This document shows positions 54,879 to 64,000 of a stretch of DNA of 64,000 nt, piece by piece. Numbering within the stretch: position 1 is the first letter of the stretch; the number at the start of each line of letters is the position of its first letter. The translations under genes were made by a program, and so were the position numbers. The notes beneath the pieces are model-generated. The model searched no databases. It was given only the letters and a program-made list of their open reading frames with translations, and had not been told where the DNA came from. This DNA comes from GCA-2725625 sp964574215 (GTDB lineage: Bacteria; Pseudomonadota; Alphaproteobacteria; Rhodospirillales; UBA2165), in assembly GCA_964574215.1 (NCBI GenBank), contig CAZNLR010000020.1, forward strand, positions 14,398 through 78,397. The letters are read 5' to 3'.

Positions 54879-56075
54879 ATGGCGATAGAGAAAAAAAGAG
54901 GACGCCCGGTTTATCTCGATAATCACGCCACCACCCAGGTGGACGAACGGGTTGTCGAGGCGATGGTTCCCTATTTCTCGGAAAAATTCGGTAATCCTCA
55001 TTCGGGCAGTCACTATTACGGTTGGGAGGCGGCTGAGGCCGTCGAAGTCGCCCGGGCGCAAGTGGCAAAATCCATAAACGCCCTGCCGGAGGAAATTTAT
55101 TTCATGTCGGGCGCGACCGAGGCCAACAATCTGGCCATCAAGGGCGTCGCCCGGTTCTACCGTGAGAGAAAAAATCACATCATCACCTGCGTGTCGGAGC
55201 ATATGTGCGTGCTCGACACCTGCTTCCAGTTGGAAAAGGAAGGCAACCGGGTCACCTATTTAAACGTCGACCGGGACGGCATGATCGACCTGGATGAACT
55301 GAAAGACGCTATCTGCGAGGATACGGTGCTGATTTCCATTATGACCGTACAGAATGAGATCGGCGTTATCCAGCCGATGGCCGAGATCGGCGCCATCGCC
55401 CGCGATAACAAAGTATTTCTCCATAGCGACGCCGCCCAGGCGCTGGGCAAGATTCCCCTCGACGTCAAGAAAATGAACATCAATTTGATGAGCATCACCG
55501 GTCACAAAGTTTACGGGCCCATGGGATTGGGCGCGCTCTATGTCAGCAACAAGCCACGCGTTCGTCTGGAGCCCATATTCAGCGGCGGCGGCCAGGAAAA
55601 AACGCTGCGTTCGGGAACTCTGCCGGCTCCGTTATGCGTTGGATTCGGTAAGACCTGCGAAATCGCCGTAGATGAAATGCCCGTCGAGGCCGAGCGTCTG
55701 GGCAAAATGCGGGACGGTCTGTTGGCGGCGTTGACGGATGCACTGGACGGTATTCATGTCAACGGCGGCATGGAGCATCGCGTGCCCGGTAATTTGAATA
55801 TCAGTTTCGAAGGCGCCGACGCCGAAAGCCTGATGGCTGCATTGCCGGATCTGGCTGTATCGTCGGGCTCGGCCTGTACATCGGCGTCCGAGGAATCCTC
55901 TTATGTTTTGCAGGCCATTGGACTGTCCAGCGATATGGCGGAAAACAGCCTGCGCATCGGTCTTGGCCGATTTAACACCCAAGACGAAGTCGATTACGCC
56001 GCCGGGCGGCTGATCGAAGAGATTAAAAATGTCCGCGCCGGAAGAAAAAGTATCTCCAACGCGGCCGCTGAATAG
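54879..56075 (+). CDS. iscS: Cysteine desulfurase IscS-like, second copy, 398 aa
   Basis: YLDNHATTQVDERVVEAM, the PLP lysine in ITGHKVYGPMG and the catalytic loop SSGSACTSASEESSYVL match IscS closely. It has the long IscS catalytic loop, suited to passing sulfur to several acceptors, including tRNA thiolation (MnmA, last gene here) and cluster assembly. Adjacent to another desulfurase and upstream of sufS, it makes three such enzymes in one operon. Confidence 0.9.
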   Translation: MAIEKKRGRPVYLDNHATTQVDERVVEAMVPYFSEKFGNPHSGSHYYGWEAAEAVEVARAQVAKSINALPEEIYFMSGATEANNLAIKGVARFYRERKNHIITCVSEHMCVLDTCFQLEKEGNRVTYLNVDRDGMIDLDELKDAICEDTVLISIMTVQNEIGVIQPMAEIGAIARDNKVFLHSDAAQALGKIPLDVKKMNINLMSITGHKVYGPMGLGALYVSNKPRVRLEPIFSGGGQEKTLRSGTLPAPLCVGFGKTCEIAVDEMPVEAERLGKMRDGLLAALTDALDGIHVNGGMEHRVPGNLNISFEGADAESLMAALPDLAVSSGSACTSASEESSYVLQAIGLSSDMAENSLRIGLGRFNTQDEVDYAAGRLIEEIKNVRAGRKSISNAAAE

Positions 56076-56108
56076 AAATATGTAAGTGTAAATACCAGGT
56101 TTAATTTT

Positions 56109-57564
56109 ATGAATGCAGATTCCAATACCGTAGAACAGGTTCAATCCGTAGAGAAATATAAGTATGGGTTCGTTACCGAAGTCGAGACGGATTCAGCGCC
56201 CAAGGGCCTGAACGAAGACATCATCCGTTTTATTTCCGCCAAGAAGGAAGAGCCCGAATGGTTGCTCGAATGGCGGCTGAAGGCCTATGAGCACTGGCTC
56301 ACCATGGAAGAACCGGCATGGCCCAAGGTCGAGTATCCCCCCATCGATTATCAGGATGCTTATTATTATTCGGCTCCCAAAAGCGCCGAGGATGGACCCG
56401 AAAGCCTGGATGATGTCGATCCTGAACTGCTGGAAACCTACGAAAAACTCGGCATTCCCCTGCATGAGCAGGAAGTGCTGGCGGGCGTCAAGAACGTCGC
56501 CGTGGATGCCGTTTTCGACAGTGTGTCCGTTGCGACTACATTCAAAGAAGCCCTCTCCAAGGAAGGCGTTATTTTCTGTCCCATTTCCGAAGCGGTAAAA
56601 GACCATCCGGATCTGGTGAAGCAGTATATGGGCTCCGTCGTGCCCTATTCGGACAATTATTTCGCGACGCTCAATTCGGCGGTGTTTACCGACGGCTCTT
56701 TTGTTTTTATTCCCAAGGGCGTCCATTGCCCCATGGAGCTTTCCACCTATTTCCGCATCAACGCCTCCAATACGGGCCAATTCGAACGCACCCTCATTAT
56801 TGCCGAAGAAGGCTCCTATGTGAGCTATTTGGAAGGCTGCACCGCGCCCATGCGGGATGAAAACCAACTTCATGCGGCGGTGGTCGAGCTGGTGGCTTTG
56901 GACGATGCCGAGATCAAATACTCGACCGTTCAGAACTGGTATCCCGGTGACGAGAACGGCGTCGGCGGCATCTACAATTTCGTTACCAAGCGGGCCGCCT
57001 GCCGGGGCCGTAATTCCAAGGTCTCCTGGACCCAGGTGGAGACCGGATCGGCCATTACCTGGAAATATCCCAGCTGTATTTTGCAGGGTGACAATTCGGT
57101 GGGTGAGTTTTATTCGGTCGCCATTACCAACAATTATCAGCAGGCCGATACGGGCACCAAGATGATCCATTTGGGCAAGAACACGTCGTCCCGGATCATC
57201 GCCAAGGGCATCTCCGCCGGTAAGTCCCAGAGCACCTATCGGGGACTGGTGAAAATGATGCCCAAGGCGGAGGGTTCGCGGAATTACACCCAGTGTGATT
57301 CTCTCCTGATCGGCAGCGAATGCGGCGCCNNNNNNNNNNATCGAAAGCCGCAACAAATCAGCCAAGGTGGAACATGAAGCGACAACTTCAAAAATCGCCG
57401 AGGACCAGTTGTTCTATTGCCGGCAGCGCGGCATGTCCGAAGAGGAGGCGGTGGCCCTGATCGTTAACGGTTTTTGCCGTGAAGTGATGCAGGAACTGCC
57501 CATGGAATTCGCGGTCGAAGCCCAGAAGCTGGTCGGTATCAGCCTGGAAGGCAGCGTCGGTTAG
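56109..57564 (+). CDS. sufB: SufB, Fe-S scaffold subunit (interrupted by an assembly gap)
   Basis: SufB signatures such as FIPKGVHCPMELSTYFRIN, YLEGCTAP and SLLIGSECGA are in the first part. After ten Ns the sequence resumes with IESRNKSAKVEHEATTSKI and runs to LVGISLEGSVG, the normal SufB C-terminus. The missing piece is expected to be about five residues (HTFPY in homologues), about 15 bases, so the N count is a placeholder and breaks the frame. The whole protein would be about 486 aa. It forms the SufBC2D scaffold. Confidence 0.9.
57330..57339. other. Assembly gap (ten Ns)
   Basis: Ten ambiguous bases inside sufB. Reading-frame logic implies a true gap of 3n bases, most likely 15. Confidence 0.95.
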
Positions 57565-57612
57565 CACCGGAAATAATTTTACAAAGATATTTTGAAAGTA
57601 GAGTAGATAAAA

Positions 57613-58359
57613 ATGTTGGAAATCAAAGATTTACGGGCCGAAGTCGACGGCAAGGAAATTCTCAAAGGCGTCAATCTGACCATCAATGCCGGCGAAGTGC
57701 ACGCCATCATGGGGCCCAACGGCGCTGGTAAGAGCACACTTTCTTATGTGCTGGCCGGCCGTGACGGCTACGACGTGACCGGCGGTTCGGTGTCGTTCAA
57801 AGGCAATGATCTGTTGGATTTGGAAGCGGACCAACGGGCCGGTGAAGGCGTCTTTCTGGCCTTTCAGTATCCCGTTGAAATTCCCGGTGTTTCGACCATG
57901 AACTTCCTCAAAACGGCGGTGAATGCGGTGCGTTCCTATCGCGGTGAATCCGAATTCGACGCCATGGATTTTCTCAAATTCGTGCGCACAAAAACCAAAG
58001 AACTCAACATTTCGGACGACATGCTGAAACGTGCCGTCAATGTGGGCTTCTCCGGCGGTGAAAAAAAGCGGGCCGAAGTGCTGCAGATGGCGGTGCTCAA
58101 CCCGACCCTGGCCGTGCTCGACGAAACCGACAGCGGCCTGGACGTGGATGCCTTGAAAATTGTCGGCGAAGGCGTCACGGCATTGCGTTCGCCGGAGCGC
58201 TCCATGCTGGTGATCACGCATTATCAGCGGCTGCTCGATTATATCGTACCGGACGTTGTGCATGTCCTGGCGGACGGCAAAATCGTCGATACGGGCGACA
58301 AAAACCTAGCCGTCGAGCTCGAGAAAAAGGGCTACGCAGAATACACCGAGGCGGCGTAA
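57613..58359 (+). CDS. sufC: SufC, ABC-type ATPase of the SUF scaffold, 248 aa
   Basis: Walker A GPNGAGKST, Q-loop FQYPVEIPG, ABC signature SGGEKKRAEVLQM and Walker B AVLDETDSGLD are all present. SufC drives conformational change of SufBC2D for cluster building in the cytoplasm. It is not a transporter; no membrane partner is nearby. sufD starts four bases after its stop. Confidence 0.95.
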   Translation: MLEIKDLRAEVDGKEILKGVNLTINAGEVHAIMGPNGAGKSTLSYVLAGRDGYDVTGGSVSFKGNDLLDLEADQRAGEGVFLAFQYPVEIPGVSTMNFLKTAVNAVRSYRGESEFDAMDFLKFVRTKTKELNISDDMLKRAVNVGFSGGEKKRAEVLQMAVLNPTLAVLDETDSGLDVDALKIVGEGVTALRSPERSMLVITHYQRLLDYIVPDVVHVLADGKIVDTGDKNLAVELEKKGYAEYTEAA

Positions 58360-58363
58360 GAAT

Positions 58364-59668
58364 ATGACCAACCAAAACATATCAACAGCCGCTCAGGCTT
58401 TCATCGACCAGCATGGCGCCGTTGCCGCGCCCGCGGATGCGCCCTGGCTGGCCGAATTGCGGGGCAGGGGATTGAGCGCCTTTGCCGACCTGGGCCTGCC
58501 GACGCAAAAACGGGAAGATTGGAAATATACCAGCCTCCAGGCTCTAACACAGATCGGATTCTCGTCAGGATCAGGCATCGCTGAACTAACGGTCGACAAT
58601 TTGCCCAAATTAACGCCGGCCGAAACGGAAGCTCACCTTCTGGTGTTTCATAACGGCCGCTATTGCGCCGAATTGTCCCATGTCGGCGACCTACCCGAAG
58701 GCGTGCGCATCGTCAACCTGGCCGATCATCTGACTGACCTTGAACCTAATATCGCTCAAGTCGGATCGTTCGAGGATGCACCGGTCCTGGCTCTCAACAC
58801 GGCCTTTATCGAAGACGGGTATGCCGTGCTGGCGGACGGTGTGGAACTCGATCAACCCCTTGAAATTATCTATGTGAGTGAAGCCGGTGACGGTCCTTCG
58901 GCTCACCATCCCCGCAACCTGATTATCGCCACCAACAACAGCCGGGTGACCATCCTGGAGCGGCATGTGGGTCTCGGCGACGGCGTCTATCTGGCCAATC
59001 ACGCCATCGAAGTCACGGTGGACAGCGGCTCAAGGGTCAAGCATTTCCGGTCTTTCGAGGACAATGACGGCGCGTTTAATCTGTCCGCCGTCAAAGCCCG
59101 GGTGGGTCGTGATGCGGCCTATGAAAGCTTTGTTATGTCTCTCGGAGGCAAGCTGGGCAGGAGCGAGATCGACGTCGCCCTCAATGAGCCCGGCGCCGAA
59201 ACCAAATTAAACGGCGTCTATCTGGGCGACGGCGACCAACATGTGGATCACACCACCAACATTGCCCACAACGCACCCCATACGACCAGCCAGGAAACCT
59301 ACAAAGGCGCCCTGGACGGCAAGGCGCGGGCCGTGTTTCAGGGCGCGATTATCGTTGCCGAAGGGGCCGACAAAGCCGATGGTCGCATGAGCAACAAGAC
59401 GCTGCTGCTGTCCGACGAGACGGAGATCGATTCCAAGCCGCAGCTTGAAATCTATGCCGACGACGTCAAATGCGCCCATGGCTCTACCGCCGGTGAATTG
59501 GACGAGGAGGCGCTGTTTTATCTGCGTTCCCGCGGATTGCCGGAAAGCCAGGCGCGGGCTCTGCTGGTGGAAGGGTTCCTTTCCGAAGTGGTCGAGGATT
59601 TCGACGACGGCGACCTGACGGAACTGTTTAAAGAAAAAATCACCCATTGGCTGAGGCCAAAGGGATAG
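58364..59668 (+). CDS. sufD: SufD, Fe-S assembly subunit, 434 aa
   Basis: A beta-helix core with conserved segments HTTNIAHNAPHTTSQETYKG, MSNKTLLLSDETEIDSKPQLEI and CAHGSTAGELDEEALFYLRSRG is typical of SufD/SufB. It pairs with SufB and two SufC to build clusters and assist iron entry. Position after sufC and before sufS is the standard order. Confidence 0.95.
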   Translation: MTNQNISTAAQAFIDQHGAVAAPADAPWLAELRGRGLSAFADLGLPTQKREDWKYTSLQALTQIGFSSGSGIAELTVDNLPKLTPAETEAHLLVFHNGRYCAELSHVGDLPEGVRIVNLADHLTDLEPNIAQVGSFEDAPVLALNTAFIEDGYAVLADGVELDQPLEIIYVSEAGDGPSAHHPRNLIIATNNSRVTILERHVGLGDGVYLANHAIEVTVDSGSRVKHFRSFEDNDGAFNLSAVKARVGRDAAYESFVMSLGGKLGRSEIDVALNEPGAETKLNGVYLGDGDQHVDHTTNIAHNAPHTTSQETYKGALDGKARAVFQGAIIVAEGADKADGRMSNKTLLLSDETEIDSKPQLEIYADDVKCAHGSTAGELDEEALFYLRSRGLPESQARALLVEGFLSEVVEDFDDGDLTELFKEKITHWLRPKG

Positions 59669-59690
59669 AAGCGAAGACTGAGAGTAAAAA

Positions 59691-60955
<1,265 letters not shown>

Positions 60956-60956
<1 letters not shown>

Positions 60957-61420
60957 TGGAAGACGATATCCGCGAACTCTACCAGGAGGTTATCCTGGAT
61001 CACGGCAAGAACCCCCGGAACTTCCGTCATCCGGAAGACGCCACCTGCGAGGCCAACGGCAACAATCCGCTGTGCGGCGACCGGCTGACGGTTTACCTGA
61101 AATTAAACGGCGAAAAACTTATAGAAGACGCCGCTTTCGAAGGGCGGGGCTGCGCCATTTCCGTGGCCTCGGCCTCCATGATGACCGATATCGTTCGGGG
61201 CAAAACGGCCCAGGCCGCCGAATCCCTGTTCGATATTTTTCACAAAATGTGCATGGGCGAGGAAACCGGCGAAGCGCCGGACGAATTCACCGATGATTTG
61301 GACAAATTAATGGTGCTGTCGGGCGTCAAGCAGTTCCCCATGCGGGTTAAATGCGCGACGCTGGCCTGGCACACTATGAACGCCGCCGTGCATAACGAAG
61401 CTTCGGCGACAACAGAATAA
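60956..61420 (+). CDS. sufU: SufU-like sulfur acceptor / NifU-N-type protein, 154 aa
   Basis: The three conserved cysteines lie in NPLCGDRLTVYLKL, GRGCAISVASASMM and RVKCATLAWHTM, with the Asp of CGD. This fits SufU, a zinc-dependent sulfurtransferase partner of SufS, rather than scaffold IscU. It starts on the last base of sufS, so their synthesis is coupled. No SufE gene is seen in the window, which fits that role. Confidence 0.9.
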
Positions 61421-61439
61421 ACAGAGCGAGTAGAGAAAA

Positions 61440-61892
61440 ATGGACGAAAAATCAATGAACGCGGCGATGAACCCGGTATCTGCACCGCACGGCCCTTGGG
61501 AAGACCATCAGGAACCAGCCACCGATTTCGGTGACGCCACGGGGCTTGTCGGTAAGGCGGGTAAACCGCTGGACGAAGGCACCAGTGTTGTCGCCTCCGA
61601 AGAAGCCATCGCGGACGCCATCAAGACGGTTTACGATCCGGAAATTCCGGTCAATATTTATGATCTCGGCCTGATCTACGAAATCGACGTGGCCCGGGAC
61701 GGCAAGGTAAAGATCACCATGTCCTTGACGGCGCCCGGTTGCCCGGTGGCGGGCATTCTGCCGCAGCAGGTGGCCGAAGCCGCCGCCTCGGTGGACGGCA
61801 CCGGTGAAGTGGAAGTGTTCCTGGTCTGGGATCCACCCTGGGATGCGGAAATGATGACCGAAGACGCTAAACTTGCGTTAGGGTTTTTCTAG
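61440..61892 (+). CDS. sufT: SufT, DUF59/MIP18-family maturation factor, 150 aa
   Basis: The DUF59 domain is at the C-terminal two thirds: VYDPEIPVNIYDLGLIYEID and TAPGCPVAGILPQQV with the reactive cysteine. An N-terminal extension of about 50 residues is poorly conserved. SufT-type proteins help load clusters onto target proteins. Its place between sufU and sufA is common in alphaproteobacterial SUF operons. Confidence 0.9.
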   Translation: MDEKSMNAAMNPVSAPHGPWEDHQEPATDFGDATGLVGKAGKPLDEGTSVVASEEAIADAIKTVYDPEIPVNIYDLGLIYEIDVARDGKVKITMSLTAPGCPVAGILPQQVAEAAASVDGTGEVEVFLVWDPPWDAEMMTEDAKLALGFF

Positions 61893-61957
61893 GATATTTA
61901 AGTTGGAGGGAGTAATTTTGCTAATTTGGATTGGTAAAGAATAGCGGAATACGATAG

Positions 61958-62296
61958 ATGAATGCAAAAGCGCCTTTAACATTGACTGATTCGGCGGTCT
62001 CGCGGGTGAAAAGCCTGATGGGCCGGACCGAAAAGCCCGTTTTGGGGCTCAGGGTCGGGGTGACGACCATGGGCTGCAACGGACACAGCTACCAAGTGGA
62101 GTACGCCGAAGAGGAACGTCCCTTGGAAGAGGTGGTCGAGCAGGACGGCGTCAAAATTTATATCGATCCTCTGGCCATGATGTATATCTTCGGCAGCAAG
62201 ATGGATTATGTGGAAGACAAGATGCAATCGGGCTTTGTCTTCGAAAACCCCAACGAGACCGGCCGATGCGGCTGCGGTGAATCATTCAGCGTCTGA
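61958..62296 (+). CDS. sufA: SufA/IscA-type Fe-S carrier, 112 aa
   Basis: The three A-type carrier cysteines are in TTMGCNGHSYQVEY and the C-terminal GRCGCGESFSV. It receives clusters from SufBCD and passes them to apoproteins. It follows sufT by 65 bases. Whether it is SufA or another A-type paralogue is a naming matter; operon position favours SufA. Confidence 0.9.
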   Translation: MNAKAPLTLTDSAVSRVKSLMGRTEKPVLGLRVGVTTMGCNGHSYQVEYAEEERPLEEVVEQDGVKIYIDPLAMMYIFGSKMDYVEDKMQSGFVFENPNETGRCGCGESFSV

Positions 62297-62303
62297 TCAA
62301 CTC

Positions 62304-62633
62304 ATGCCCAAAATAACTTTTGTCGACCCGACCGGCGTTCATCGCGACATTGAAGCCCCGGTTGGAAAATCCGTGATGGAGATCGCCCAGGAAGGCGGGA
62401 TCGATATCGAAGGCGCCTGCGAAGGCGGACTGGCGTGCTCGACCTGTCATGTCATCGTCGATCCGGACTGGTACGATAAGTTGAAGCCGCCGGCGGAAGA
62501 AGAGATGGACATGCTGGACTTGGCGTTCGATTTGTCGCGCACTTCCCGACTGTGTTGCCAGATCACCATGAGTGACGATTTGGACGGTCTGCTGCTCAAC
62601 CTGCCCAATGAAACCCGGAATATGCTGCGATGA
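62304..62633 (+). CDS. fdx: [2Fe-2S] ferredoxin, adrenodoxin type, 109 aa
   Basis: The ATG at 62304, seven bases after sufA, gives MPKITFVDPTGVHRDIEA; a frame open from 62208 lies inside sufA. Cluster ligands are CEGGLACSTC followed by a distant Cys in RTSRLCCQI. Such ferredoxins supply electrons for cluster assembly. Its stop overlaps the mnmA start as ATGA. Confidence 0.9.
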   Translation: MPKITFVDPTGVHRDIEAPVGKSVMEIAQEGGIDIEGACEGGLACSTCHVIVDPDWYDKLKPPAEEEMDMLDLAFDLSRTSRLCCQITMSDDLDGLLLNLPNETRNMLR

Positions 62634-63844
62634 CGAATTCCCAGATAAATTCCCAGATAAATTCCTTGGGCATCGAAAAATCACCCGCCGACACCCGGGT
62701 GGTGGTCGCCATGTCCGGCGGTGTCGACAGTTCGGTGACGGCGGCCCTTTTGCAGGAAGAGGGCTATGATGTCATCGGTATCACGCTGCAGCTTTACGAT
62801 CACGGTGAAACCGTTGCCAGGCCCGGCGCCTGTTGCGCGGGTCAGGATATTTACGACGCCAAACGGGTCGCCGACCAGCTGGGTTTCCCCCATTATGTGC
62901 TCGATTTCGAGGACCGCTTCCGGGAAGACGTGATCGAGGATTTCGCCGATACTTATTTGGCGGGTGCCACGCCCATTCCCTGCGTGCGCTGCAACCAGAC
63001 CGTCAAATTCCGCGATCTGGTGGCCCACGCCAGGGATTTGGAAGCCGATGTTTTGGCCACCGGCCATTATGTGCAGGTGGTGGACGGCGAAGGAGGTCCG
63101 GAACTTCATCGCGGCGCCAACCATGCCAAGGATCAAAGCTATTTCCTCTTCGCCACCACCAAGGATCAGCTGGACTTTCTCCGCTTTCCCCTGGGCAACC
63201 TGACCAAAGAAGAGACCCGCGCCCATGCGGAACGGCTCGGCCTCACCATCGCCGACAAGGCGGAAAGCCAGGACATCTGTTTCGTGCCCGACGGCAATTA
63301 CGCTGACGTGGTCAAGAAGATGCGGCCCGAAGCCGTGGTCGCCGGCGAGATCGTTCACCTCGACGGCCGCGTGCTGGGCCACCATGACGGCATTATCAAC
63401 TACACCGTCGGTCAGCGCCGCGGCCTCAATATCGGCGGTGGCCCCGGGGGCGGCGATCCTCTCTTTGTCGTCCGGTTGGAGCCCAAGACCGAGCGGGTCG
63501 TCGTCGGTCCGCGGGAAGCGCTGCTGGAATACACCGTCTATGTCACCGAAGTCAATTGGCTGGGCGATAAACCTTTGGAAGCCTGTGGCCCGGAGGGCAT
63601 CGACGTGTCGGTCAAGCTCCGCTCTCTCCAGCCTTTGGTGGCGGCGACGGTGATCGGCTTGCCCGGCAATAAGGCCGACGTCACCCTGCACACGGCGGAA
63701 GCCGGCGTCGCCCCGGGACAGGCCTGCGTCTTCTATGACGGCGACCGGGTTCTCGGCGGCGGCTGGATCACCCGGCGGGAAGAGGGCGATTTCCCTGTAA
63801 ACGCCACGCATACCAACGGCGGCCTTGACAGAGTCCCCGCTTAA
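62630..63844 (+). CDS. mnmA: tRNA 2-thiouridylase MnmA, 404 aa
   Basis: The PP-loop SGGVDSSV, the catalytic cysteines in GACCAGQD and ESQDICFVPDG, and RLEPKTERVVVG in the C-terminal barrel identify MnmA. It thiolates U34 of Lys, Glu and Gln tRNAs, taking sulfur from a desulfurase such as the IscS-like enzyme upstream. Its N-terminus has an odd NSQI repeat. It is the last gene of the operon. Confidence 0.95.
   Translation: MTNSQINSQINSLGIEKSPADTRVVVAMSGGVDSSVTAALLQEEGYDVIGITLQLYDHGETVARPGACCAGQDIYDAKRVADQLGFPHYVLDFEDRFREDVIEDFADTYLAGATPIPCVRCNQTVKFRDLVAHARDLEADVLATGHYVQVVDGEGGPELHRGANHAKDQSYFLFATTKDQLDFLRFPLGNLTKEETRAHAERLGLTIADKAESQDICFVPDGNYADVVKKMRPEAVVAGEIVHLDGRVLGHHDGIINYTVGQRRGLNIGGGPGGGDPLFVVRLEPKTERVVVGPREALLEYTVYVTEVNWLGDKPLEACGPEGIDVSVKLRSLQPLVAATVIGLPGNKADVTLHTAEAGVAPGQACVFYDGDRVLGGGWITRREEGDFPVNATHTNGGLDRVPA
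62636..62665. repeat. 12-base tandem repeat at the start of mnmA
   Basis: Two and a half copies of AATTCCCAGATA encode NSQINSQINS right after the start codon. The period is a multiple of three, so copy changes would not disturb the frame. Confidence 0.85.
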
Positions 63845-63926
63845 AAATATACACCTGTTTCCTTTAGCCAGAGGACCCGATCCTCACCCGGCGCCAATGA
63901 ATTGAAACCGGGGGCAATCAAAGAGT

Positions 63927-64000
63927 GGCGGAGTAGCTCAGCTGGTTTAGAGCAGCGGAATCATAATCCGCGTGTCGGGGGTTCGAGTCCCTCCTCCGCT
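63927..64000 (+). tRNA. tRNA-Met (CAT), elongator type; 3' end cut by the window edge
   Basis: All arms fold: acceptor GGCGGAG with CTCCGCT (one G-T pair at the end), D-stem GCTC/GAGC, anticodon stem GCGGA/TCCGC with loop ATCATAA, and T-arm loop TTCGAGT. Anticodon CAT at 63962-63964. The body matches elongator Met rather than initiator (no C-A mismatch at the end of the acceptor stem) or Ile2, though Ile2 is not strictly excluded. The discriminator base and CCA are outside the window. Confidence 0.9.

Noticed and set aside
56193..57365. 390-codon open frame on the minus strand spanning the N gap
   Set aside because: Antisense to sufB and crosses the ambiguous bases; not a gene.
57367..57564. 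Separate 65-residue protein
   Set aside because: It is the C-terminus of SufB, cut off only by the assembly gap.
62681..63811. 376-codon open frame on the minus strand
   Set aside because: Antisense shadow of mnmA; no motif and no ribosome binding site.

Overview
The window reads as a chromosomal segment of an alphaproteobacterium, perhaps near the Rhodospirillales or a related marine or soil order. Supporting features are an RNase E with an acidic insertion in its S1 domain, an RF2 gene with a programmed frameshift, a SUF operon that begins with cysE and an Rrf2/IscR regulator, a SufU-type scaffold, and an alphaproteobacterial GlnE, TyrS and AnmK. A run of ten Ns inside sufB shows that this is a draft or scaffolded assembly. 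The species cannot be named from this sequence.

Bases 1-18931 hold a surface polysaccharide locus (O-antigen or exopolysaccharide). It contains the end of one asparagine-synthase-like amidotransferase and a complete second one, two SAM methyltransferases, a Wzy/ligase-type membrane protein, a GT9 transferase, six further glycosyltransferases, a Wzx flippase, a GDP-fucose-synthase-like enzyme, and WecB and WecC, which make UDP-ManNAcA. Many neighbours overlap by an ATGA or GTGA, which suggests translational coupling. By eye, the glycosyltransferase genes are more A+T-rich than the rest, as is usual for exchangeable polysaccharide loci.

Bases 19205-22524 are a small accessory block: a secreted PDZ protein apparently split by a one-base frameshift from a long helical membrane protein, a DUF2927-like membrane protein and a 77-residue protein. 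Bases 22546-28528 encode envelope and periplasmic functions (DsbA-like oxidoreductase, DUF3047-like lipoprotein, M48 protease with TPRs, a divergent gamma-glutamyltransferase lipoprotein) and an aminotransferase.

Bases 28546-51449 are mostly housekeeping: rne, amiC, mrcA, an iron-sulfur protein, a PlsB-like acyltransferase with a hydrolase, prfB, a REP-associated tyrosine transposase (RAYT) between two near-identical palindromes, a DUF455 ferritin-like protein, glnE, a YhdP/AsmA-like giant, tyrS and anmK.

Bases 52285-63844 form one long iron-sulfur and sulfur operon: cysE, iscR, two IscS/NifS-like desulfurases, sufB, sufC, sufD, sufS, sufU, sufT, sufA, a [2Fe-2S] ferredoxin and mnmA. Serine acetyltransferase supplies the cysteine precursor, the desulfurases release sulfur, SufBCD/SufU/SufA/SufT build and deliver clusters, and MnmA uses sulfur for tRNA thiolation. 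The operon has a strong sigma70-like promoter with a palindromic operator on its -35 and a leader with two tandem terminator-like hairpins before cysE. This is the most interesting regulatory structure in the window. An elongator tRNA-Met gene reaches the right edge.
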